Origin: Candidatus Microgenomates bacterium
Lineage (GTDB): Bacteria > Patescibacteriota > Microgenomatia > UBA1400 > UBA12108
Length of the DNA: 53,708 nucleotides
Reading direction: 5' to 3'
Assembly: GCA_003576945.1 (NCBI GenBank)
Contig: QEVC01000004.1
Location: forward strand, 1-53,708
A program made the translations under genes and the position numbers. Below, piece by piece: positions 17,709 through 26,176 of the stretch; within the stretch, counting starts at the first letter, position 1, and every line of letters begins with the position of its first letter. Below the pieces are notes generated by a model, which saw nothing but the letters and a program-made list of their open reading frames with translations, did not search any database and was not told where the DNA came from.

Positions 17709-19189
17709 GGACTAATCTGGTAGAGTCTAATATAACTCTCGTCGGCTTTTTTAAAAGACATAACCTCGGTGGAGTTTGGGGGGAGGGACGTTACTTGAGT
17801 ATTATTTAAGATGAAGTAGATTTCTTTGTTTTTTTCGGCATTTTGTCGAACAGCAAGTGGCAAGATGTCGCTAATTGGATAGAGACCAGTGATCTTGAGT
17901 TTTTTGGTAAGTCCATCACTATATAGCTCCAACCCATGTGGTAGCAGGCCAAATGTACCTTCGGTATATACTTCGACGTCACTTTTACTACTTCTAGCCC
18001 TAGTTACTAAGTACTCTGAGATCTCTTTAACTCCCCTACCCGCAGCCCAACCTGAGACGTAGTCGGAGTCTGCACGAACGAGTGGCATGTTGTCTGGATT
18101 AGTATAAGCAAGGTAATAAAATCTGATTGACATAATTGAGAGTATTGCGAGTGCAAGTAGCAGGCGACTAAACCTAAGTTTAGAGAGGGCAAAAGCAGCG
18201 TAAAGGAGGGCAAAGGGCGCAGAGAAGACGATGTAGCGTGGGCGGAATAACATGGCGGTAGTGACCGTGGCCATGAGTGGGCCCCAGAACCAAGCAGAGT
18301 AGATGAAAAAGTTCATAAGCTCAGCTTTTAGAAGAAGGTAAAGACCGGCTACCGCAAGGAGATAAATGGGTGGAGTGAGATATGCCCAAAGCCAGGACTG
18401 GGCATCGGTGAAATTTTGAACGATTCGATAAGGATTATCCTTAAGCATTGAAAATGGTGAAACCACGAAGTCATTATTTTTATCAGCAATCATGTGCATC
18501 CATGGAGAGAGGCGCTGAATGTTGTAGATGGCTGCCGTTAGTACAAATGCGATGCCAAGTAGAACTAGAAAGCGTGTGATTTTTTTAGCTTTAAATGGAT
18601 TGCTCGCAAGAAATGGATAGGTTAGAGGGATGAGGAGGAGGTAGACTAGTGCGGGTGATTTGGTGAGCATAGACAGACCACCAGCTAGTCCTAGAATAAG
18701 CGCGACATCGAGCCTTAGGGTTGTGATTAAGAGGATCCCCAAATTTAGTAACCAGATACCACTAGCGGTGAGCATGGATTCCATGGTGGCAAAACGGTCG
18801 TAGAAAAAGAGAAAGGGGGTAAGAAGATAGAGAGCCGATGCGATAAAGCCCAGGCGAATATTCTTTAATAGAAAGCCAGTATAAACTAAGCCGAGCATCC
18901 CGATTAGACCAGAAAGTACCGAGGTTAAGCGCGTGGCAAAAAGTGGGTCAGCGAGTAGTTTTAGAGGTACCATGCTGATCCAGACCCAGAGCGGCTGCTT
19001 GCCGTCGGTAAGGCTGATAAACCGCCAAGAAGCATCGTGGAGGGCAATCTGGCTCCAGCGCGAATAGATGGCTTCATCAACAAAAATGGGGAGACTTGTT
19101 AGGTTGTAGAGGCGAGTGGCAAGGTAGAGGATCACCAGTGCAACTAGATAGAGCTTCTGCCGGAGGGTAAAGGTTGGGAAAAATTGCAT
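17705..19189 (-). CDS. GT39/ArnT-like membrane glycosyltransferase
   Basis: A 494-residue GT-C protein: FVDE (D38-E39) after the first helix, then DGKQPLWVWI (about 61-70) matching the ArnT KPP position (KQP here), LLTPFLFFYDRFATMESML (121-139) and TKSPALVYLL. It should be a polyprenyl-phosphate-sugar-dependent transferase on the outer face of the membrane. The C-terminal 120 residues are a soluble alpha/beta domain typical of this family. ATG at 19189, 14 nt after the stop of the GT87-like gene. Substrate unknown. Confidence 0.85.
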   Translation of the reverse strand: MQFFPTFTLRQKLYLVALVILYLATRLYNLTSLPIFVDEAIYSRWSQIALHDASWRFISLTDGKQPLWVWISMVPLKLLADPLFATRLTSVLSGLIGMLGLVYTGFLLKNIRLGFIASALYLLTPFLFFYDRFATMESMLTASGIWLLNLGILLITTLRLDVALILGLAGGLSMLTKSPALVYLLLIPLTYPFLASNPFKAKKITRFLVLLGIAFVLTAAIYNIQRLSPWMHMIADKNNDFVVSPFSMLKDNPYRIVQNFTDAQSWLWAYLTPPIYLLAVAGLYLLLKAELMNFFIYSAWFWGPLMATVTTAMLFRPRYIVFSAPFALLYAAFALSKLRFSRLLLALAILSIMSIRFYYLAYTNPDNMPLVRADSDYVSGWAAGRGVKEISEYLVTRARSSKSDVEVYTEGTFGLLPHGLELYSDGLTKKLKITGLYPISDILPLAVRQNAEKNKEIYFILNNTQVTSLPPNSTEVMSFKKADESYIRLYQISP

Positions 19190-19203
19190 AAAACCATTAT
19201 AGA

Positions 19204-20316
19204 CTAGATGCGCTTTTTGAGGTAAACAAAATATATGGCTGTGAGGGTAGTTGGCCCGTAAATTATTGACAGTCTATAAATGTCACTGAGATTCCAAAAA
19301 CCTGTAGCGATATACGGATTATAGTAAGCGATACCCACCATGCTTGTTAGGATAATCCATACTCTAGCCCAACCCGCGTTAACCAAAGCAGCGGGGATCA
19401 AGGGCCAGACTAGATACCAGGGTTGAAAACGACCAGGCGAAAATAGAATTGGGGCGAGGAGCGCGAGTGTCATGAGAGTAATTTTGAGATGGTTATTCTT
19501 GAGCAAAAAGAATGGGGTTGTAACTGCGGTTACATACTTTACGCCAATAGAGGAGGTAAGACTTAGAAAACTCAGAATTTTCTTGTTGCCCATTGATGTT
19601 TTTAGTGCGTAGAGTAGAAAAGCGATCATGACCGCATCATTATGAGCATTAACCACAAGTTCTAACCATAAAAATGGATTGAATGCCAATAACAACTGTG
19701 AGAATATCCTTACATTTTTACCTACTTTTAGCTGAGCGCCAATTTGGTCTACTAAGGATACACACCAAATATAAAAAAGAATCATAGTCGCTTTCATTAA
19801 ATATAGAACTGGAACAAATTTACCGAGACCTAGGAGGTAAGCAGGTGACTCGACAATGGTAAAAATTGGACCATAAGCCGAAGGAGTATGTACCCAGCGC
19901 ATAAAACGAAGCCAGAGGTCTCCCTCGAAAACTAGAGGAGCTAGCGTGTGTGGATTGGCCCCATATAACCACAATATTTTGCCGTGGAACATATAGTTAA
20001 AAACGTCATAACTGAGCATGGGGTATGCGAGCCAGAGGATAAACATAATTAAGAGGTAGATTTTCCAGGGGAAATGGGTAGGTCTATATTTTGGCAAAAT
20101 AATCAAGAGAGAGAGTGCAAAGAGAGATAAGAAGATAAACGCGTAAAACTGTACTGAGAGTGGACGATTAAAGTACACAAGGTGCTGAAGGGGAGCGACA
20201 AGTTTAAGAAACAAGGGGTGACTACTAAGGGTTAGGTTAAAGTCGAGATAACCATACGAATAAATGGTGAGTAAAATGGAGAAGATAAAAAATAGTGGAA
20301 AGAGTAGTTTAGACAT
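19204..20316 (-). CDS. MptA/MptB- or GT87-like polyprenyl-phosphate-mannose-dependent mannosyltransferase
   Basis: A 370-residue polytopic membrane protein from the ATG at 20316; another ATG at 20337 is possible, but gives a longer overlap with the DPM-like gene upstream. The first large loop has SYDVFNYMFHG (D104), YGANPH (119-123 region) and SAYGPIF (146-152), the D...Y..(H)G ... G.NP(H/Y) ... YGP pattern of mycobacterial MptA/MptB alpha-1,6-mannosyltransferases and related GT87 enzymes; NPFLWLELVVNAHNDAVM is the following conserved block. The adjacent DPM1/ALG5-like gene (20309-21064) overlaps its start and could supply its polyprenyl-phosphate-sugar donor. Confidence 0.75.
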   Translation of the reverse strand: MSKLLFPLFFIFSILLTIYSYGYLDFNLTLSSHPLFLKLVAPLQHLVYFNRPLSVQFYAFIFLSLFALSLLIILPKYRPTHFPWKIYLLIMFILWLAYPMLSYDVFNYMFHGKILWLYGANPHTLAPLVFEGDLWLRFMRWVHTPSAYGPIFTIVESPAYLLGLGKFVPVLYLMKATMILFYIWCVSLVDQIGAQLKVGKNVRIFSQLLLAFNPFLWLELVVNAHNDAVMIAFLLYALKTSMGNKKILSFLSLTSSIGVKYVTAVTTPFFLLKNNHLKITLMTLALLAPILFSPGRFQPWYLVWPLIPAALVNAGWARVWIILTSMVGIAYYNPYIATGFWNLSDIYRLSIIYGPTTLTAIYFVYLKKRI

Positions 20317-21064
20317 TGTATTTGCCAAGCATGTCATTCACACGAACGCGAAGAATTTCGAAAAGCATCTCCAGACTCTCTTTAACAAAGTTGCGCGATT
20401 TACCGCTACTGGTATCTTCGTTTTTCCAGACGACACGAACTTCTTTAATCTGTGCGCCCATAATTTTGCCTAAATGCAGCATTTCGACGTCGTAGGCGGT
20501 AACTTTCCAACCTACCGCATTATTGGCTCTGCCAAAAATACGCATACGAGAAAATATTTTCTTGGCGAGATCTGTCTTTACCAACTTAAAACCGCATTGG
20601 GTGTCTTTTATTTCGGGTAAAAGGATGAAGCGCCTGACCATTAGAAAGATAATAGAGGCAAGTTGTCTGATAACCGTTGAGTCAGCTCGCCTTGCCCCGC
20701 GACTACCGATGACAATCTGGTATTTGGGGGTATGTGCGATTAGCTTAAGGAGTTCTTGGATCGGCGTACTTTGATCCATGTCGGTGAGTAGTAAGTACTT
20801 TCCCCGTGCGGCGTTAACGGCACTACGGAGGGCATAGGGCTTGCCAGCATGTGCGTTTATTAACAAGCGAACTCGCTCGTCTTTTTTTGTATAGCTTGCG
20901 ATAAGAGAAAGGCTATTATCGGTACTGCCATCATCACTAATTAAGACTTCCCAGGTAAACTTTTGCTTTTTGAGAAAGGATATGACTTCGGTTAAGACGC
21001 CACGAGAGATGTTCTCGTATTCGTTGTAGTTGGGGATGATGATAGAAATGTCTACTTTTTGCAT
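20309..21064 (-). CDS. Polyprenyl-phosphate glycosyltransferase, ALG5/DPM1-like GT2
   Basis: A 251-residue GT2: IIPNYNEYENI (9-19), ISDDGSTDNS (42-51), GKPYALRSAVNAARGKYLLLTDMDQSTP in pieces (75-101) with the metal motif D95-M-D97, then IGSRGARR and DTQCGFKLV. The last two are the hallmark of dolichyl-phosphate beta-glucosyltransferase (ALG5) and DPM-like enzymes. It transfers a sugar from UDP- or GDP-sugar to polyprenyl phosphate on the cytoplasmic side. No C-terminal membrane helices are evident. ATG at 21064, 9 nt after the GT39 gene stop. Confidence 0.87.
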   Translation of the reverse strand: MQKVDISIIIPNYNEYENISRGVLTEVISFLKKQKFTWEVLISDDGSTDNSLSLIASYTKKDERVRLLINAHAGKPYALRSAVNAARGKYLLLTDMDQSTPIQELLKLIAHTPKYQIVIGSRGARRADSTVIRQLASIIFLMVRRFILLPEIKDTQCGFKLVKTDLAKKIFSRMRIFGRANNAVGWKVTAYDVEMLHLGKIMGAQIKEVRVVWKNEDTSSGKSRNFVKESLEMLFEILRVRVNDMLGKYNV

Positions 21065-21073
21065 AAAGGTTGA

Positions 21074-22576
21074 TTACTGCCCTACTATAACACGAGCTAC
21101 CCAGACTCCATAGACTATGTGTGTTGAGCTAACGAGGGTTTTTGTGGTATCTGATGATGGGCGATATGGGTGTGCGAGATATGAAATTAGGCTGGGGTGA
21201 GCAGGTCCGCGATTATAGATGGCAGGACTATTAACATCCTCCTCGGTGCAAGGTCTATCCTCGCAAATAATATAAAGTAAGTCTGAAGCCTCATTGGTGG
21301 GAGGGTTATTTAACTTATGGAGATAGAATAAGTAGGTAGTTTCGCGAGAGTTATCATATGCGGCTACGACGTTATATTTATGATCCTTTGCATCACGCAT
21401 GATATAGCCTGCAACTTCCCTCCCCTTTAATTTTTGGTGGGAATCGCCGGCGGTCATATTGGCGTAGGTTACTGGCACACTGTGAATAAGCCAGACCACA
21501 AAGAAGATTACGCCGAAAATGCGGACAATTTTTGAACCTGAGGCAAAGACGGCTGCTATAGCTAGTGAAATGATCGGAAAGAGATAACCAATATAGTGAG
21601 GATGTATCGCGTCACGCAAAATTGAGGTACCAGCAACTGAGACGAGAATAATTATTAATAAGAAGTTGTAGGTCGACTTTGCAAGGCCTTTTTTGGGTAG
21701 CGTAAACTTTGTTAAAACGAGCAATATCGCGCTTAAGACTACCATAAAATTTGGTGTAGTATTGTTGGTTAGTGTTTTACTAGCAATAAGATCGGTAATT
21801 ATTTTTAATCCGTTTTGAATAAAGCGTGAAAGGTAGCTAGGAGTATTTGGATCTGAGCCTCGCTCGGAGATGATGAAATTGAAGAATGCTTGCAGATTAA
21901 TCCAATCGTGCCTAATTTCAAACACCCAAAATGGAAGTGAACTTATAAAAAATCCACCAATGATTGTAATTAGCCCCTTTACTGAGCGCGACTGGTAGAG
22001 AAGGGACAAAGTAAGTGTAGCGAAAAATAACATCGCGACGTAGTGGAGTTGGAAGAGAATCCCACCTAGTAGGCCTAAGAATAAATATTGTTTTTTGTCG
22101 TAGGTAAACAACATGAGAAGTGCGATAAAAGGAATTAGATTGGGATTCCATGAACTTTTGGTGTAGTGAATAAAAATTGGAGATAGTGACATAACTAAAG
22201 CAGCTGCAACGCCTACCCACGCTGAGAACATACGTCTGCCATAAAAATACAACCCTATACTAGTTAGGATCCCGCTTAGCGCGATCATAATCGCGGGCCC
22301 GACTGGATCTCCCCCGGCAAGGAGTAAGCCGGGAACCATAAAATAGTAATAGATCGGGCCGAGATACATATTGCCGACTGAGGTTTGCGGGCCGAGCAAA
22401 GTGGGTGAACCTGTCTCAATCATGGCGCTGGCAATCATCGCATCGCGACCCTCATCGTTATGAAAGGTATGAAGCTCGTTAATACGATATAGATGAGTAA
22501 TAGAGCTGATAATAAAAATCCCCAAAACTATGAATGATGTGCGTAGATTTAGTTTTGAAATCATAAACTTTGCCAT
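21074..22576 (-). CDS. GT39-like membrane glycosyltransferase
   Basis: A 500-residue polytopic membrane protein with FHNDEGRDA (D41-E42) as the acidic motif, TLLGPQ and LGPIYYYFM. It is a paralogue of the gene at 8277-9626, which has the same GxPTLxGP ... LGPxYYY layout but a DQ in place of DE. Two in-frame ATGs are near: 22576 (used here) and 22564, which gives an exact ATGA overlap with the upstream GT2 stop; neither has a strong ribosome site. The C-terminal ~110 residues are a soluble domain with a four-cysteine cluster (CEDRPC and others absent from the paralogue), possibly disulfide-bonded outside the cell. Confidence 0.8.
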   Translation of the reverse strand: MAKFMISKLNLRTSFIVLGIFIISSITHLYRINELHTFHNDEGRDAMIASAMIETGSPTLLGPQTSVGNMYLGPIYYYFMVPGLLLAGGDPVGPAIMIALSGILTSIGLYFYGRRMFSAWVGVAAALVMSLSPIFIHYTKSSWNPNLIPFIALLMLFTYDKKQYLFLGLLGGILFQLHYVAMLFFATLTLSLLYQSRSVKGLITIIGGFFISSLPFWVFEIRHDWINLQAFFNFIISERGSDPNTPSYLSRFIQNGLKIITDLIASKTLTNNTTPNFMVVLSAILLVLTKFTLPKKGLAKSTYNFLLIIILVSVAGTSILRDAIHPHYIGYLFPIISLAIAAVFASGSKIVRIFGVIFFVVWLIHSVPVTYANMTAGDSHQKLKGREVAGYIMRDAKDHKYNVVAAYDNSRETTYLFYLHKLNNPPTNEASDLLYIICEDRPCTEEDVNSPAIYNRGPAHPSLISYLAHPYRPSSDTTKTLVSSTHIVYGVWVARVIVGQ

Positions 22577-23256
22577 AAAGCGACACTTTCTCTTAGGGCT
22601 TTATACATTACACTTGGGTGGTTGCCAGTTTGATGACCATAGGGTCTTGGATAATGAGTAACTGGCACCTCTTTGTATTTGTATCCCTTCTTTATTAGCT
22701 TGTGGAGGAGTTCGGTTACAGTGATTGCACTTTCGGTGATCAAAGTTAGCTTGCTTAAACATTTTTTGGGAATTAATTTGTAGGCACAATCGACATCTTT
22801 GACTGTTAAGCCAAAGAGTAAGTAGTTCCAGACCCGAAGAAAACCTTGGGCAATGATTAGACGGATCAATGGGTCACGACGTTTCTTGCGATAGCCAATG
22901 ATAAAGTCGGCAGACTCGCGATGCGAGATAAAGGAGGACAGTTCTTCAAAACGAAATTGACGATCGGAGTCAGTAAAGAAAATCCAATCGTAACGAGATG
23001 ATTTGAGCCCAGTCTTGACGGCTGCACCATAGCCCCGATTACGCAAATGATTAATGAGTCTAATCTCCTTGTATCTTTCGGAGTATGTTTTGACAATCCT
23101 CGCAGTTTGGTCTGTTGAACCATCGTTAACCACAATGAGTTCCCATTTTTTTGCCAAGGGTGGGACATATTTTAAAACATCTTCGATAATCAGACTGATA
23201 TTGGCTTCTTCGTTATAGGTGGGAACGAAAATAGAGAGTGAGGAGAGTTTAGTCAT
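22561..23256 (-). CDS. Polyprenyl-phosphate glycosyltransferase, DPM1-like GT2
   Basis: A 231-residue GT2 of the DPM1 type: VPTYNEEANI (11-20), VNDGSTDQT (43-51), HLRNRGYGAAVKTGL (70-84), FFTDSDRQF with D96-S-D98, then IGYRKKRRDP and VKDVDCAYKLIPKK, the block in which DPM1-like enzymes carry D-x-x-x-G/A-[FY]-[KR]. It lacks a GtrA or C-terminal membrane domain, so it should be soluble or peripheral. It probably makes a polyprenyl-phosphate hexose for the surrounding GT-C proteins. ATG at 23256, overlapping the large membrane-protein gene upstream by 8 nt. Confidence 0.86.
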   Translation of the reverse strand: MTKLSSLSIFVPTYNEEANISLIIEDVLKYVPPLAKKWELIVVNDGSTDQTARIVKTYSERYKEIRLINHLRNRGYGAAVKTGLKSSRYDWIFFTDSDRQFRFEELSSFISHRESADFIIGYRKKRRDPLIRLIIAQGFLRVWNYLLFGLTVKDVDCAYKLIPKKCLSKLTLITESAITVTELLHKLIKKGYKYKEVPVTHYPRPYGHQTGNHPSVMYKALRESVALWQSL

Positions 23257-25009
23257 TATTGCTTTCTTGCTCTATTTTTCTATTAATTAACATTATACGA
23301 TCACGTTCGTAGAGAATTATCTCATTGTTTTCATACAAAACTTTAAAGGCGGGGTCAGATTTGATTTTATCATTGATAATAGAGAAGTCCTCGTCACTCT
23401 TACGAAGATACCAATACCTCACATCTATATCTTGTGGAACTAGTAACCATGGTCTGATCACGATCTGCTCACGCTCGGTAGCACTCACCCGCGTCACGTC
23501 GAGTTGGTCAATATCAGTAAAATAGGTGGGTTTGCCACTAAAAGCAGAAATATAGGCATCTTTTTTGTGACTGTGAGTCACAAAAACATTGCCGCTCGGT
23601 AGACTTTCCAGATACTCAAGCGCCTCTAACTCAGCTTGAGTAGTAACCCTCTGTGGTTCAGACAAATATCTGAACTGATCAAAGTGCGTCGGAACTGTAG
23701 CTGCAACAATCAACATGATTAATATGTATGATAAAATCCGATTTTTAAATACGGTCAGCAGCCTAAAGAGCGCATCTGCAGCAAAGTATGAAGAGAGGAA
23801 GATGGCGTAATAAAGAAATTGCATTGTATTGTAAAAGCTACCGCGCTGGACAAAGAGAATTGGGAATAGAGTAAGTACAACGATTGTGATGAGGAGAGCA
23901 GTGTCGAAAAGGTTCCACTGTTTATTCTTTATTTTTGCAATGATGCTGTAAACCGCAATAATTCTAGTACCATAATTAACTAACAAAAATAGAATAATGT
24001 TTAGCGCTTCGATCGCTACTAACCTTGGGGAAACACCATGAGCCGTTAAAAAATAACGAGCATTGGTTAGGTACTGGTTGTAAAACAAATTAATGTCTTC
24101 TGTCATGTGGTGGGTAATCGCAAATGGATCGTAGGCAAAACCGGAATTAGCCAACTCCTTAAAGGGGTTGTAAAACCAAACAATGCTCAGGAGGACGCCT
24201 AGCGCAGTCGGAAGCAAAAGATCCCAAAACCTTTTAAGTGAAGCGGTTTTGAGAACTTGCCAAGTACCATAGACTCCGACGAGTAGAGTTAAAACGAAGA
24301 CAGCATAAAATTTGAGACTTACGGCAATGGCAGACAGAACCAACAGAGCTAATGCCTGTAATGGAGTACGAGATTTAAGCTGCATAAGGTAAATCACTAC
24401 AAGGAGAACAAGGAGGGAATAGGCGTACTGCATATTGAGAAATACAGTAGTTGGCTGAATACTCGTTACCACTGGAAAACCGGCGAGTGTTGAGTAATAT
24501 AGGCCGCGACCTATGTAGAGTGAGATTAAATAGGAGAATGAGGTTCCGAGCAAGGCAAAGAAAAGGAAGGAGTTGAGATAGATGTTACTCTTGTTATAGA
24601 GGCGACTATTTTTGAAAAGAAAGTAAAGATAAGGTGGGAAAAAGATCATGGGAAGGATTTTAAAGAACATATCGATCGGGGAGATGCCAATTTTTGAAAC
24701 AAGATAGACTAGATAGTCTAGTAAATAATTGTACCCATCGAGTACTGCCCCAGAGTAGTTGGGGTGCATTAGTGGAAATGAGTTAAATGACATTTTAATT
24801 AGTGCGAGGTGCCAGATGTAGTCATGCTTATGCCACTGCCCTATCCAGAGGCCACAGATATCTCCTTCACAGCGATAATTACCATTTGTCACAATAAAGG
24901 AAAGCGCGAGAAAAACGCCTGTAAGGACAATTAGCAGAGTAAGTTGGTGGGTCTTGAGCTTTTTGACAATAGATTTGAGCTTAGATGTATATTTCTCCAT
25001 CGGAATCAT
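23249..25009 (-). CDS. Large polytopic membrane protein of an unrecognised GT-C-like family (CxxxxCG/HxHDxxWH)
   Basis: A 586-residue membrane protein with about ten or more hydrophobic helices. Just after the first helix it has C47-x4-C52-G and then H60-x-H62-D63-xx-W66-H67, all predicted to lie in the first extracytoplasmic loop, where GT-C enzymes keep their catalytic acid. The gene at 26173-27849 has the same residues with the same spacing. Both also share a C-terminal soluble block with SGK.TYF.D..QL and TERE. I do not know a named family. ATG at 25009, or 25000. It begins a leftward run and is divergent from the PIG-V-like gene at 25022, with only 12 nt between start codons. Confidence 0.7.
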   Translation of the reverse strand: MIPMEKYTSKLKSIVKKLKTHQLTLLIVLTGVFLALSFIVTNGNYRCEGDICGLWIGQWHKHDYIWHLALIKMSFNSFPLMHPNYSGAVLDGYNYLLDYLVYLVSKIGISPIDMFFKILPMIFFPPYLYFLFKNSRLYNKSNIYLNSFLFFALLGTSFSYLISLYIGRGLYYSTLAGFPVVTSIQPTTVFLNMQYAYSLLVLLVVIYLMQLKSRTPLQALALLVLSAIAVSLKFYAVFVLTLLVGVYGTWQVLKTASLKRFWDLLLPTALGVLLSIVWFYNPFKELANSGFAYDPFAITHHMTEDINLFYNQYLTNARYFLTAHGVSPRLVAIEALNIILFLLVNYGTRIIAVYSIIAKIKNKQWNLFDTALLITIVVLTLFPILFVQRGSFYNTMQFLYYAIFLSSYFAADALFRLLTVFKNRILSYILIMLIVAATVPTHFDQFRYLSEPQRVTTQAELEALEYLESLPSGNVFVTHSHKKDAYISAFSGKPTYFTDIDQLDVTRVSATEREQIVIRPWLLVPQDIDVRYWYLRKSDEDFSIINDKIKSDPAFKVLYENNEIILYERDRIMLINRKIEQESNND

Positions 25010-25015
25010 TATAAT
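25010..25015 (+). promoter_or_regulatory. Candidate -10 box of a leaderless promoter
   Basis: A perfect TATAAT sits 6 nt upstream of the rightward ATG at 25022, a spacing that would give a transcript starting at or next to the start codon. A convincing -35 hexamer at 16-18 nt is not visible. The 12-nt gap between divergent genes leaves no room for a conventional leader. Confidence 0.35.
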
Positions 25016-25021
25016 CTACTT

Positions 25022-26176
25022 ATGAGTGAGATTCGTAAATATCTTTTAGTGGTAATAATCGCATTAGCTAGTGTTTTTGTCATCTGGAGTCCGTTCGCTC
25101 TACGAATAGAGCAGTTTTGGGGTATTAATTTTAAAGACAAATCGATGTTAACTATTGCCCAGAATTATGATGCCATGAACTTCCTCGTAGTTGCTCGAAG
25201 TTGGTATGATCCAACAATAATCGAGCAGAACTATGGGACTTTGGTTGGAGAGCGTGGCACTAGATATTTTGCGGCACACTACCCACTGTATGCAGGAGTG
25301 ATTGCTTTTTTTGATCTCTTCTTGAGTGGACCCTACGCCATCTACGTGAGTATATTGCTAAGTAACATACTCTTTGCAATCAGTTTAATCATATTCTTTA
25401 GGCGGTTTGCCACGGATAAGCGGATGATTATTCCGCTTGCCATACTCGCCATATTCTTGCCACCTAGAATACTCCCCTTACGTGCGATTGGATCTAACGA
25501 GTTTTTATGCCTAACTTTTATACTATTATCAATAGTTTCACACGACCAGAAAAAACATAGTCTGAGTGCAATACTTGGTGCGCTGGCAGTGCTGACTAGA
25601 TCCCCGGCGATCTTATTGTTTGGAGCGTACGTGATAGAAATAGTCTGGAAGAGGGGTGGGAAGATAAAAGAGATTCTTGGGAATTTGTCTCCGTATCTAA
25701 TGATGCCACTAGCCCTGCTTGTCCTGTGGAGTTATTACGGGATTGTGTACGGAGACATGCTCGCCTACTTTAAGGTGGGAGGCAATCTTAACCTATATGT
25801 CCCACCCTTTATGGTGTTTGGATCGGAACTGCCATGGGTATCTGGATTCTGGCGAGAGGACATTATGTATTTGTACATTTTTATCATGATGGGAGTCGGG
25901 CTACTTTGGGAGAGAAGTCGAAGAGAACTTAATTTAAGGTTAATTGCAATATTTTCGAGCATTTATGCATTCTCACTGTTTTTTGTAGCCCACCGCGATG
26001 TTTCGAGATATAGCATCTTAATCGCGCCACTTTTGGTACTCGGTTATGGCCCGTATATTATTAAGTTCCGTTTCCACTGGTTATTATATGTCTTGTTGAT
26101 CCCTCTTGTTTTGTATAGTTGGAATTTTATTTTGGGCAATATCCAACCAATCGCTGATTGGACGCCTTTTCTATGA
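25022..26176 (+). CDS. PIG-V-like GT-C membrane protein
   Basis: A 384-residue polytopic membrane protein, one of only two rightward genes in the glycan locus. NYDAMNFLVVARSWYD (D50 in the first loop) followed by RYFAAHYPLYAG (81-92) follows the PIG-V-like layout (acidic residue, then a FFPLYP-like motif, here AHYPLYA) seen also at 1160-2272. It ends in SWNFILGNIQPIADWTPF. The ATG at 25022 is preferred over an upstream non-ATG extension lying inside the divergent gene. Its stop overlaps the next gene as ATGA. Sugar specificity unknown. Confidence 0.7.
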   Translation: MSEIRKYLLVVIIALASVFVIWSPFALRIEQFWGINFKDKSMLTIAQNYDAMNFLVVARSWYDPTIIEQNYGTLVGERGTRYFAAHYPLYAGVIAFFDLFLSGPYAIYVSILLSNILFAISLIIFFRRFATDKRMIIPLAILAIFLPPRILPLRAIGSNEFLCLTFILLSIVSHDQKKHSLSAILGALAVLTRSPAILLFGAYVIEIVWKRGGKIKEILGNLSPYLMMPLALLVLWSYYGIVYGDMLAYFKVGGNLNLYVPPFMVFGSELPWVSGFWREDIMYLYIFIMMGVGLLWERSRRELNLRLIAIFSSIYAFSLFFVAHRDVSRYSILIAPLLVLGYGPYIIKFRFHWLLYVLLIPLVLYSWNFILGNIQPIADWTPFL

